From Limnovirga soli (lineage in GTDB: Bacteria > Bacteroidota > Bacteroidia > Chitinophagales > Chitinophagaceae), in NCBI RefSeq assembly GCF_013106755.1, contig NZ_WHPF01000015.1, forward strand, positions 62,001 through 126,000: a DNA stretch of 64,000 nt, given 5' to 3'. Position numbers and translations under genes: made by a program. The notes below the pieces were generated by a model. That model was not told the DNA's origin, ran no database searches, and was given only the letters and a program-made list of their open reading frames with translations. Positions 25,821-33,805 of the stretch are shown piece after piece (position 1 is the stretch's first letter; the number at the start of each line of letters is the position of its first letter).

Positions 25821-25848
25821 AGCTTTACTTGCGTCGCACACTTGTACA
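25821..25848 (+). repeat. family 1 repeat, subtype A
   Basis: AGCTTTACTTGCGTCGCACA followed by CTTGTACAC, between the aldo/keto reductase and CHAT genes. Confidence 0.92.
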
Positions 25849-25979
25849 CAAGAATATTGCCCGGCAAATAAAACTGCGCTGTAATTAATTATAGTGGGTA
25901 CTATTATCAATAAAATAAACACTCGTGTAATTTATAGCGCATAGCGTTTGTTTCTTATTATTTTTATAGTGCATAACAA

Positions 25980-28745
25980 ATGAGTAAAAAGAGGTATATA
26001 CTATTTGTGCTGATAAGTTGTACGTTGTTAATACAACCGCACAGCCAAACTGCTGATATAGATAAAGGCTTTATCAATAAATTTAATAAAGCTGATAGTC
26101 TATTTTCGGGCATTAATGGCGAGTATAATGATTCGCTTGCCTTAAGCTATTTTACAGCTGTTGCGAAAGGCCTCAAAGAAAATGCAACACATGCTATAAT
26201 GCTCTTTAACTGCCAGGAACGAATTGGCATACTGCAACAGGGTTTGGGTAACAGTACTGCAGAAATATTGCAGCATTTTTATAAAGCCATTCAAATACAA
26301 AAATCTTATCAGCTTTCTGATTCTATTACATTCCGTTTATACCTTTCTATCGGTAATGTGCACTATTCTGTTGGCTTATTCGATTCTTCAGTTTTTTATT
26401 ATACCAGGGCCGAAAATGTAATTGACCAATATCCCAATGCAGGCCTTGCCGGCGATTTATACAATTCTCTTGGGGCACTCTATAGCGAAGCTGGCAATTA
26501 TAAACAAAGCAGCAATTATTTTAGTAAGGCATTGGAAATTACCAAACAAACCCGGCCCGAATTAAGGGAAGCCATTTTTGCCATGACGATGAATATCGCT
26601 TCGGCTTTGCGGCTTACAGGCAATTACGATGCTGCCATTGGGGTGTATAATTCTTTATTAAACAATACCGGCAATAAAACACCTTTATTAAACAACCTTG
26701 CCAGAATTTATATAGCAAAACAACAACCTGATAGTGCATTATTTTTTCTTAAACAAATCAAGGATGTAAATGGCCAATATGCAATAGCTTATAATAACTC
26801 TTTGGCAGAAGCCTATTTACAACTGCATAATACCGATGCAGCCAAACAATATTTGTTATTGGCTGAACAAATATTTACAGATAACAGCAAAGGCGCCAGG
26901 AGTATTTATTTTGGTACTACCTGTTTATTAAACGGCAAACTTTTACTGCAATTGCAGCAACCAGAAGCCGCATTGGCCTATTTTCAAAAAGCAATGATAC
27001 AGCTGCACTCAAATTTTTCTGATACCAGCGTGTATGCCAATCCTGCCAGCTATATTGGCGATTTTGCGAGTTATGATTTATTTGAAGCATTAATTGCCAA
27101 AGCCAATTGCTTTGCGCAACTCTACCAGCTTCATCATTCCGGTAAATATGCTGAGGCAGCTATACAAACATTTCAATCTGCTTTTAATCTGGCTGATTAC
27201 ATAAAAAAATCCATAGATAACGATGAAGCCCGTTTGTTTATGGCCGATAAGGTTTTTAATGCCTATAAAAACGCTGTGGCATTTATTATGCAATCGGGCA
27301 ATGATATTGTGTTAACTGAACTTGCACTGCAATGGATAAGCAAAAGCCGGGCTGCAGCACTGGCCATTAGTTTAAATGAAAATAATATAAGGCAATATGC
27401 AGGTTTGCCTGATACCTTATTACAAGAGGAAAAAAATACCCGGCTTTCCCTATCAAGGTTAAAAAGGCAGATGGCACAAGAAACAGATTCTGCCACACAA
27501 CAAACTATTGCATCGCAAGTTAATAGCGCAGAATTATTGCTTAACCGTATAATGAATAAGTACAAGGATTATCCTGCGTACTACGAACAGAAATTTGCTG
27601 CAGATAGCCTTAACATTACAGCTATACAACAAAATATTCTTGATAAAAATACTGCGGCCATTTGCTATTTTAGAACAAATGATACTCTGCTGGCTTTTGT
27701 TATTAAACAAACTACCATTAACTGTATTAAGCTGCCACAGGCTGGTGCCCTGCAAACACAATTAGCATTATTCTCTGAAAGTTTAACGGAACATGTGGCG
27801 GGTAAAAATGATGCCTCAAAAATATCGGGCACGCATTTGTATAATGCTTTAATAGAACCCCTAGTTCCAATTATGTCAGGTATTGAAAACCTGATAATTA
27901 TTCCGGACCAGCAGTTGATTAATATTCCCTTTGAGGCATTTATTGGTCCGGACCATGAATATCTGGTATCGCATTATGCCGTAACCTACCAGTTTGCACT
28001 GCCTTTTTTGCATTTGGATAAACAAATAGCTAACACCACCAATAGTTTGGCATTAGCGCCGTTTGCTAATGCTAAAAATAACCTGCATGGCTATGCAGCC
28101 CTGCCTTCTTCGGCTGAGGAGATTGCTGTTTTTAGTGTAAATGACAGATTAACAAACAGCAATGCAACACGTGCTAACTTTTTAAATCGGGTAAATAATG
28201 CCTCTGTTTTGCATTTGGCTACACATGCCGTTGTTAATTTTAGCAATCCGGCCGATTCTTATATAGCTTTTTACCCATCCAATAATAATGATACTGCGTT
28301 CAAACTATTTGCACATGAACTGTATAACCTGCAATTACCCAATACGCATCTTGTTTTTTTAAGTGCCTGCGAAACGGGCAGTGGTAAAATATCTCAAAGC
28401 GAAGGTGCATTAAGTTTAACCAGGGCTTTTGCCTATGCGGGTTGCCAGAATATTATTACTTCGTTATGGAAAGCTGAAGATAAATCTACCGCCTATTTAA
28501 GTACCCGTTTTTATCATTATACCAATAAAGGGTATACATATGCCAGGGCTTTACAACAGGCTAAAATAGATTTATTAAATGATGCTGCTATGAGCCAGTT
28601 TCACCCGGCTGCTTATTGGAGCCATTTGGTATTTATTGGCGATGTACAGCCTGCTTCCAATGCATTGATTTGGTGGGTAATGGCAGCAGCAATTTTTGCA
28701 GCCGCCATAGGTATTTTATATTTTGTACGTAAACACCGGAAATAA
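25980..28745 (+). CDS. periplasmic TPR-CHAT caspase-like protein with C-terminal anchor
   Basis: This 921-residue protein has an N-terminal signal (MSKKRYILFVLISCTLLIQ), about 300 residues of TPR-like helices (for example YNSLGALYSEAGNYKQSSNYF), a helical middle with Lys/Arg-rich stretches, and a CHAT domain from about residue 600. The catalytic dyad of this clan CD peptidase fold is in place: HLATHA with His749 and LSACETGSGK with Cys797. QLINIPFEAFIGP and ITSLWKAEDKSTA are further family motifs. A single helix (ALIWWVMAAAIFAAAIGILYF) and a basic KHRK tail end it, so the protease part should face the periplasm. The Cys of LISC could instead be a lipobox. The gene converges with an anti-sigma/ECF sigma pair, which suggests a role in signalling by proteolysis. 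The substrate is unknown. Confidence 0.85.
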   Translation: MSKKRYILFVLISCTLLIQPHSQTADIDKGFINKFNKADSLFSGINGEYNDSLALSYFTAVAKGLKENATHAIMLFNCQERIGILQQGLGNSTAEILQHFYKAIQIQKSYQLSDSITFRLYLSIGNVHYSVGLFDSSVFYYTRAENVIDQYPNAGLAGDLYNSLGALYSEAGNYKQSSNYFSKALEITKQTRPELREAIFAMTMNIASALRLTGNYDAAIGVYNSLLNNTGNKTPLLNNLARIYIAKQQPDSALFFLKQIKDVNGQYAIAYNNSLAEAYLQLHNTDAAKQYLLLAEQIFTDNSKGARSIYFGTTCLLNGKLLLQLQQPEAALAYFQKAMIQLHSNFSDTSVYANPASYIGDFASYDLFEALIAKANCFAQLYQLHHSGKYAEAAIQTFQSAFNLADYIKKSIDNDEARLFMADKVFNAYKNAVAFIMQSGNDIVLTELALQWISKSRAAALAISLNENNIRQYAGLPDTLLQEEKNTRLSLSRLKRQMAQETDSATQQTIASQVNSAELLLNRIMNKYKDYPAYYEQKFAADSLNITAIQQNILDKNTAAICYFRTNDTLLAFVIKQTTINCIKLPQAGALQTQLALFSESLTEHVAGKNDASKISGTHLYNALIEPLVPIMSGIENLIIIPDQQLINIPFEAFIGPDHEYLVSHYAVTYQFALPFLHLDKQIANTTNSLALAPFANAKNNLHGYAALPSSAEEIAVFSVNDRLTNSNATRANFLNRVNNASVLHLATHAVVNFSNPADSYIAFYPSNNNDTAFKLFAHELYNLQLPNTHLVFLSACETGSGKISQSEGALSLTRAFAYAGCQNIITSLWKAEDKSTAYLSTRFYHYTNKGYTYARALQQAKIDLLNDAAMSQFHPAAYWSHLVFIGDVQPASNALIWWVMAAAIFAAAIGILYFVRKHRK

Positions 28746-28760
28746 ACCTTTTTTAAGATG

Positions 28761-28803
28761 CCATAAAAGAGGAACCCTGAAGTGATTGCGACGCAAGCGG
28801 CGA
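28761..28803 (-). repeat. family 1 repeat, subtype B
   Basis: Reads GGAACCCTGAAGTG then ATTGCGACGCAAGCGGCG, after GCCATAAAAGA; it has an extra base in the GTG-TGCGACG junction. It lies between the convergent CHAT and anti-sigma genes. Confidence 0.85.
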
Positions 28804-28842
28804 TACCATGAAAAGATACAGCCTGTATCTGCCATTCATCTT

Positions 28843-29619
28843 TTATTGTTTCCAGGTAAGCATGGTTAAAGTTAGTGGGCTTATTTCGCTGGCTTTTTGA
28901 TAAAACAGGTGTTGTTTGTTACCCTTTATAATATCCAGTTGCTTTTTTGCTGCTGTTATATTACCTGCTTTTATATAGGCCATTGCCAGGTAATAATCTG
29001 TTTCATCTGCAAAATATTTATCGTTGCTTTTGCTGTTTAGCTGTTGCAGTGTGCTAAAGTTTTCTATGGCTTTTGCCGCATTATCTGTTTGCAAATAGGA
29101 CAATGCTGCCAGAAAATAATCTTTTTGCTGTTTGTTATTATTGGCAGTAAAGTTGGCAATTACTGCAGTATAATTATTTGATTGGTATAAGCCATCAATT
29201 GTAGCTATGGTTTCGGCACCGCGATTTACAGGAAGTTGGTAAGCCATGTAATTATCGTTGAATACATTATTGGTATTGGTAGTGCTAAACTGGTATATGC
29301 CATAGGTTAGCAATACCACTACAAACACCGCAGCAATACGAAATACCTTACTAACTGTACTACCAAAATTTGGCTTAATTACAGTAGCGGTTGCTTTGGT
29401 AGTGGCCATATATTCTGTATGCAGGGCTTTTATTCTTTGTTGCATGCCCAGCGACTTTATAGCAGATTTTGCCAATTGCAGGTTTTCTAACCTGTCTTGC
29501 AAATTAACATTGGCGGCTATCAATTGTTCCAGCTGTGTAAGTTCTGCGGCCGGCATATCGCCGTCCATAAACATATTCAGTTGTTCAATATTGGTCTCGT
29601 TTGTAAAATTATCTTGCAT
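28843..29619 (-). CDS. membrane anti-sigma-factor-like protein with periplasmic TPR part
   Basis: This 258-residue protein begins with a short acidic helix-rich segment (LNMFMDGDMPAAELTQLEQLI), like the zinc-free anti-sigma domains of Bacteroidota. One membrane helix follows at about residues 90-110 (VFRIAAVFVVVLLTYGIYQF). The rest, presumably periplasmic, is TPR-like (LYQSNNYTAVIANF, YFLAALSYLQTDNAAKAIENF, YYLAMAYIKAGNITAAKKQL). It overlaps the end of the sigma factor gene by 11 bp, so the pair is translationally coupled. It likely holds the sigma factor at the inner membrane until a signal, possibly proteolysis by the neighbouring CHAT protein, frees it; that link is inference. Confidence 0.75.
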   Translation of the reverse strand: MQDNFTNETNIEQLNMFMDGDMPAAELTQLEQLIAANVNLQDRLENLQLAKSAIKSLGMQQRIKALHTEYMATTKATATVIKPNFGSTVSKVFRIAAVFVVVLLTYGIYQFSTTNTNNVFNDNYMAYQLPVNRGAETIATIDGLYQSNNYTAVIANFTANNNKQQKDYFLAALSYLQTDNAAKAIENFSTLQQLNSKSNDKYFADETDYYLAMAYIKAGNITAAKKQLDIIKGNKQHLFYQKASEISPLTLTMLTWKQ

Positions 29620-30223
29620 TCTTCAGGGCGTTTTTAAATTGAGTTTTTAAATCCTTGTTTTCATTTATCAGTTGTTCCAGTTGTTTCATGCATTTGTACT
29701 TTTTGTTACGCAGTACCTGCTCGTTTTGATAATCGGGCATTTGGGCCACTATATCTTTCATGGGCAGATCTTCGTAGTACACCAGCATTAGCAATTGTTT
29801 GCATTTATCTCCCAGTTTTTCAAAAAGATCTTGTATTTGCTGGTAGTATTCCCTTGTTATAAGGTGTTGTACCATACCATCTTCTACCTGATCTTTAGCT
29901 GTTTCAAAGTTCTTGTTCCTGGTATCTGCACTGCTTCTTTTTCTAAGTTCAGATAGCCACAGGTTGCGGGTTATAGTGTACAAGAAAGATTTTACGCTGG
30001 CCTCGCCGCGGTAGGCATCTTTATGAATAATTTCAATAAAAGCCAAAATGGTTTCCTGTATCATGTCAGCTGCATCATCTGCCGATCCACTGTTATTTAT
30101 CACGTAATTTTCAAGCAACCCATAGTATTGTCTGTAAATAAACCTGATAGCATCGTCTGTTTTCCGCTCATCTTTTAGTGCAGCTACTAAATCCTGGTCT
30201 GTGTAATCCCGTACAACCTGCAT
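29609..30223 (-). CDS. ECF-type RNA polymerase sigma factor
   Basis: This 204-residue sigma-70 family protein has region 2 (IRFIYRQYYGLLENYVI, then DAADMIQETILAFIEI and TITRNLWLSELRKRS) and region 4 (LGDKCKQLLMLVYYEDLPMKDIVAQMPDY, with an HTH followed by basic NKKYKCMKQLEQLI). It lacks regions 1 and 3, as expected for ECF factors. It starts at the ATG at 30223 and its end overlaps the anti-sigma gene by 11 bp. The regulon cannot be told, but the convergent CHAT-TPR gene is a candidate partner. A second, unrelated ECF pair is at 59693-61076. Confidence 0.88.
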   Translation of the reverse strand: MQVVRDYTDQDLVAALKDERKTDDAIRFIYRQYYGLLENYVINNSGSADDAADMIQETILAFIEIIHKDAYRGEASVKSFLYTITRNLWLSELRKRSSADTRNKNFETAKDQVEDGMVQHLITREYYQQIQDLFEKLGDKCKQLLMLVYYEDLPMKDIVAQMPDYQNEQVLRNKKYKCMKQLEQLINENKDLKTQFKNALKNAR

Positions 30224-30334
30224 ATTGTTAACATTTATATGTCGAAGTAAAATTGGCCTATGTAACCGAAAATTATAAAAAACTTAAGAATGATATTTAT
30301 TTCTTTTATTAGCCCGGCAAAGATAGGTATAGCA

Positions 30335-30378
30335 TCGCCGCTTGCGTCGCACAGTTCAGGGTTCCTCTTTTATGGCAG
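30335..30378 (+). repeat. family 1 repeat, subtype B
   Basis: CGCCGCTTGCGTCGCACAGT followed by TCAGGGTTCCTC and TTTATGGCAGCA. With the reverse copy at 28761 it brackets the sigma/anti-sigma pair. Confidence 0.88.
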
Positions 30379-30426
30379 CAGGTAGCCTGTAAAATGCTAC
30401 CGGTAATATTGCAAAAACAACGCCTG

Positions 30427-30807
30427 CTATTTGGTTGGGGCTTTCTTTTTGGTTTTGGCTGCATCATCTTTTACCCTGAATTGAACAATTTTTGTAATAA
30501 GTTTTAATGGCATGGGTTGGTTTAGTGGAAATTGTACCGAGCCTTTTGCGCCTTTATACACGGATAATTCATCTTTAAATGCGGCAATACCCAGTGCTGT
30601 GGGGTAAAAACCTATATGATTTTTATAGCCTGCAAAATAAACCAGTATGCCATTACCCTTATAGGCAGGCATTTGATAACTGATTACTTCGGTAGCCTGC
30701 GGTGCTGCTTTTTGTATTGCCGCCCTTACTTGTTGTAAAACTATCTGGGTTTCATTAGGAAATGCGGCAATATATTCATCTACATTGGTTGGCTTAATGG
30801 CAAGCAT
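30427..30807 (-). CDS. DUF1801 (YdhG-like) protein
   Basis: This protein of 126 residues starts at the ATG at 30807; a longer frame from TTG at 30849 adds only a non-conserved, lysine-rich stretch. VDEYIAAFPNETQIVLQQVR, ATEVISYQMPAYKGNGILVYFAGYKNHIGFYP and SVQFPLNQPMPLKLITKIVQFR are the family signature. Members are small cytosolic proteins; some are annotated as iron-chaperone-like, but the function is not firmly known. The C-terminal end (KTKKKAPTK) is basic. It stands alone between two family 1 repeats. Confidence 0.85.
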   Translation of the reverse strand: MLAIKPTNVDEYIAAFPNETQIVLQQVRAAIQKAAPQATEVISYQMPAYKGNGILVYFAGYKNHIGFYPTALGIAAFKDELSVYKGAKGSVQFPLNQPMPLKLITKIVQFRVKDDAAKTKKKAPTK

Positions 30808-30946
30808 ACATTTGAATTTAAATTTTAATGGCAGGTAACTTTGTGGCAATGAGTGGCAGACAAATACCTGTTTTGTTGCAGATTAAATGTACAAAACTTG
30901 CATAAATGAACAAAAGCAATTGTATTTTTTGATGCCATATGGATGG

Positions 30947-30973
30947 CGTACAAGTGTGCGACGCAAGTAAAGC
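30947..30973 (-). repeat. family 1 repeat, subtype A
   Basis: Reverse copy, GCGTACAAGTGTGCGACGCA then AGTAAAGCT. Confidence 0.92.
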
Positions 30974-31013
30974 TTAATAAAGTACCACTGCCAGGTACAA
31001 TAAATGTAATACA

Positions 31014-31040
31014 ATAAAAAAGCCGGGTATTACACCCGGC
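31014..31040 (-). terminator. terminator after the SGNH gene
   Basis: The stem GCCGGGT/ACCCGGC with the loop ATTAC is followed on the minus strand by a T-run. It lies 25 bp past the stop codon at 31065. Confidence 0.85.
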
Positions 31041-31064
31041 CCTCTCTTAAGTTTGAGAATGAAG

Positions 31065-32003
31065 CTATTGTTTAAGAATACCTTCCTGTTTAATTCTTGA
31101 CATTATTTCCCGTGTAAACATTTCGGCCCCTTTGGTATTAAGGTGGTTTACATCGTAGAATAAGTCTTTTTGTACATATTTGGGGTCTGAAGCATAATCC
31201 CACAATTCAATATTATGCTCGGCAAAAACCTGTTTGCATACGCGTATTGATTCGTTGTCTTCGAATGGTTTTGTATACATGGGAGACAGGACGGCAACCA
31301 ATGGAATATGATTATCCTGAACGGTTTTTATAAAATATTCTAACCTTTCTTTAGAAAATTCGTCTATACCATCTCTATCGGCAGTATACTCCTGTGGCGG
31401 ATTAATGATTTTACTACCAGGCAAAGGTTGATAGCCATTGATATTATCATTGTCTTTTCTGGAATAGTTTCTTATAATAGATAAAACCTGTGAATTGTAG
31501 GCGTACAGTTTTGATACTTTGGCTTTGTATAATTCCTTAGGGAACAGATCCATTGCCAGTTCTTCAAAATGCTCGTTGGTAAGTACATAGGGTAATATCA
31601 TACTGGCCAATACATCGCCGCCATCTTTATTAGAGCGCCAGGCAATTTCTTTTGATACAATATCAATAATGATCAACTTTGGCTTATGGCTGCCTTCGAG
31701 TGCACCGGGTAAAATAGCAGAGCCATACACTACATTAGAGCCATTACGACCGCAATTATAGGCACTAAGACCCAAAGAATCTGTAATAATTTTGGTATCG
31801 TATGTATGCACGGCACGTGAGCTGCCATAGATTAATACATCTTCGGTTGGGTTATTGATGGCATGTGCAAATGCTGCAGCATCGCCAAGGGGTTCGTTTT
31901 CAAAATAGTATTGAATGATGGAACCCAAACCCCTGTCTACCACAAACATAATGGCCAGGAGGATAATGAGTTTTTTTGCAAATTTTAAATACTGTGCCTT
32001 CAT
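31065..32003 (-). CDS. SGNH-fold partner of MBOAT acyltransferases
   Basis: This 312-residue protein has one N-terminal helix (KKLIILLAIMFVVDRGLGSII) and a periplasmic SGNH-hydrolase-like domain. Block I is DVLIYGSSRAVHTYD with the Ser nucleophile; NCGRNGSNV supplies the Gly/Asn; the C-terminal DVNHLNTKGAEMF supplies the Asp-x-x-His dyad. Paired with an MBOAT gene 9 bp upstream, it resembles the AlgI/AlgJ-AlgX, PatA/PatB and DltB/DltD arrangements. In those, the MBOAT passes an acyl group over the membrane and the SGNH protein puts it on a polysaccharide. An exopolysaccharide is the probable acceptor. A strong terminator follows. Confidence 0.85.
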   Translation of the reverse strand: MKAQYLKFAKKLIILLAIMFVVDRGLGSIIQYYFENEPLGDAAAFAHAINNPTEDVLIYGSSRAVHTYDTKIITDSLGLSAYNCGRNGSNVVYGSAILPGALEGSHKPKLIIIDIVSKEIAWRSNKDGGDVLASMILPYVLTNEHFEELAMDLFPKELYKAKVSKLYAYNSQVLSIIRNYSRKDNDNINGYQPLPGSKIINPPQEYTADRDGIDEFSKERLEYFIKTVQDNHIPLVAVLSPMYTKPFEDNESIRVCKQVFAEHNIELWDYASDPKYVQKDLFYDVNHLNTKGAEMFTREIMSRIKQEGILKQ

Positions 32004-32012
32004 ATGCTAATT

Positions 32013-33434
32013 TTAAAACTGGAAGTAAATGAACTGACCGCCATTAAATACACCTATGGATAATAACAATGTCATTAGCAATACATAGGCTGTATAGCGT
32101 ATTACTACATTATTATTGTTGATAACCCTGAAATCGGGATAGTTTTCCTGAATATGTTCTACAATTATCAGTAAGGCTACTGCGAATAAGGAATAGTTAA
32201 AGGCAGTTGGGGGCTCTCCTTTATAAAAACCACCTGGTTTAATGGTGAATATTGATTTTACTATGTAAAAAGCATCATCTACATTGGCAGCTCTAAAAAA
32301 GATAGCAGTTACCAATACAATAAAGAATACGCTTATTTTACGAAAGAAATTAGATGTAACACCTAATAGTTTATGCAGTTTACGCAAAGCAGGATTTAAT
32401 AAACGCTCTATTGCTATATACAAACCATTTAATAAACCCCAGATAATAAAAGTATAGTTGGCACCATGCCATAAACCGCTTACGGCAAATACAATTACGA
32501 GATTTAAAAGACTCACAATTACCCCTTTTCTACTACCACCAAGTGAGAAATAAAGATAATCTCTAAACCAGGTGGTTAAAGAAATATGCCAGCGTTGCCA
32601 AAGTTCCTGTATGCTTTTTGAGTTAAACAGAGGGCGCCTGAAGTTGGTCATTAAATCGTAGCCCATTACTTTGGCTGCACCTATGGCAATATCTGAATAG
32701 CCTGAGAAATCGCAATATACCTGAAAGGCAAAGAAGAAAGTGGCCATCATCATGCTTATACCACTATGATAATGAGCATTATTGTATACTGCATCTACAT
32801 ATATACCCACCCTGTCTGCAACAATTAATTTTTTTACAAACCCCCATAACATGATACGAAGGCCCTGAACAACCCTATCGTAGTTAAATTGTTTTTCTTC
32901 ATAAAATTGGTGCAGAATATTTTGTGGCCGCTCGATGGGGCCCGCCACCAACTGTGGGTAAAACATTACATATAAGGCATAGATACCAAAATGCTTTTCG
33001 GGTTTTTGATGGCCGCGGTAAACCTCAATGGTATAACTCATGGCCTGAAAAGTATGGAAAGATAACCCTACAGGTAATAAAATATCCAAATGGGGGATGG
33101 GGTTTTGGTAGCTAAACTCGCCCAATACCAGCGTAATATTATGGTTTAAGAAATTATAATATTTAAAAAACGCCAGTACGCCTATATTGGCAATAAGGCT
33201 TAAAACAAGAAAAAGCTTTCGCTTTTTACCCTCACTTTGGGCAATGTAAATACCGGCAAAATAATCCACTACAATAGTAAAGCCCAGGATAAGGATGTAT
33301 ACCGGCAGAAAATACATATAGAAATAACAACTGGCTGCCAGTAATAAGCCCCACCTGTATTTATGCGGTAAAATAAAAAACAGCGATGTAACAATGATAA
33401 AGAAAGCAACAAAAATTAGCGAGTTGAATACCAT
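32013..33434 (-). CDS. MBOAT-family O-acyltransferase (copy 1)
   Basis: This AlgI-like membrane protein of 473 residues is taken from the ATG at 33434, which gives exactly the same start and length as the tandem paralogue; a TTG 42 bp further upstream is the longest frame but unlikely. About ten helices are present. The conserved elements include LLPVGLSFHTFQAMSYTIEV, YVMFYPQLVAGPIERP, CDFSGYSDIAIGAAKVMGY, ELWQRWHISLTTWFRDY and SGLWHGANYTF, where His323 is the MBOAT active-site histidine. It should move acetyl or another acyl group across the inner membrane to the SGNH partner, whose gene starts 9 bp downstream. Confidence 0.93.
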   Translation of the reverse strand: MVFNSLIFVAFFIIVTSLFFILPHKYRWGLLLAASCYFYMYFLPVYILILGFTIVVDYFAGIYIAQSEGKKRKLFLVLSLIANIGVLAFFKYYNFLNHNITLVLGEFSYQNPIPHLDILLPVGLSFHTFQAMSYTIEVYRGHQKPEKHFGIYALYVMFYPQLVAGPIERPQNILHQFYEEKQFNYDRVVQGLRIMLWGFVKKLIVADRVGIYVDAVYNNAHYHSGISMMMATFFFAFQVYCDFSGYSDIAIGAAKVMGYDLMTNFRRPLFNSKSIQELWQRWHISLTTWFRDYLYFSLGGSRKGVIVSLLNLVIVFAVSGLWHGANYTFIIWGLLNGLYIAIERLLNPALRKLHKLLGVTSNFFRKISVFFIVLVTAIFFRAANVDDAFYIVKSIFTIKPGGFYKGEPPTAFNYSLFAVALLIIVEHIQENYPDFRVINNNNVVIRYTAYVLLMTLLLSIGVFNGGQFIYFQF

Positions 33435-33805
33435 TGAGTAGGAGTTTTTCTTATATAAGATTACAATAATAGACAAAAAATCAACAAAAATTTAGAGATA
33501 AGGCCATCTTAATGATTTGTTATCGATGATTTTTGGAATGATTTTATGCTGTTTGAATGCCTTTAATTACGTATTTTATTTTTTAAATAGCTGATTATCA
33601 ATTATTAACAGATAAAAGGATTATATATTTAGATATTTGCAATATGAAAATATTTTTATTAGTATTTAATTGATAAACATGCATTTGTTATTGCGTTAGG
33701 GATTGCAGTGAAAAGCCCGGAATACCGCCTTCGGCGGTATGAGGACTTGCAGCGGAAAGCCCGGCCCCGCCCAAAGCGGGGAAACGCCCACCCTATTATT
33801 AGTTT
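33435..33805. other. intergenic region between the tandem MBOAT genes
   Basis: These 371 bp hold family 2 repeat copy 3 (33691-33790) next to the end of MBOAT copy 2. The rest is AT-rich, probably with the promoter of MBOAT copy 1. No gene is seen. Confidence 0.6.
33691..33790 (+). repeat. family 2 structured repeat, copy 3
   Basis: This longest copy has two strong variable hairpins: ATACCGCC/GGCGGTAT with a three-base loop, and CCCCGC/GCGGGG with the loop CCAAA. They lie where copies 1, 2 and 4 have different sequences, while the frames TTGCGTTAGGGATTGCAGTG and GAGGACTTGCAGCGGAAAGC are kept. Confidence 0.9.
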
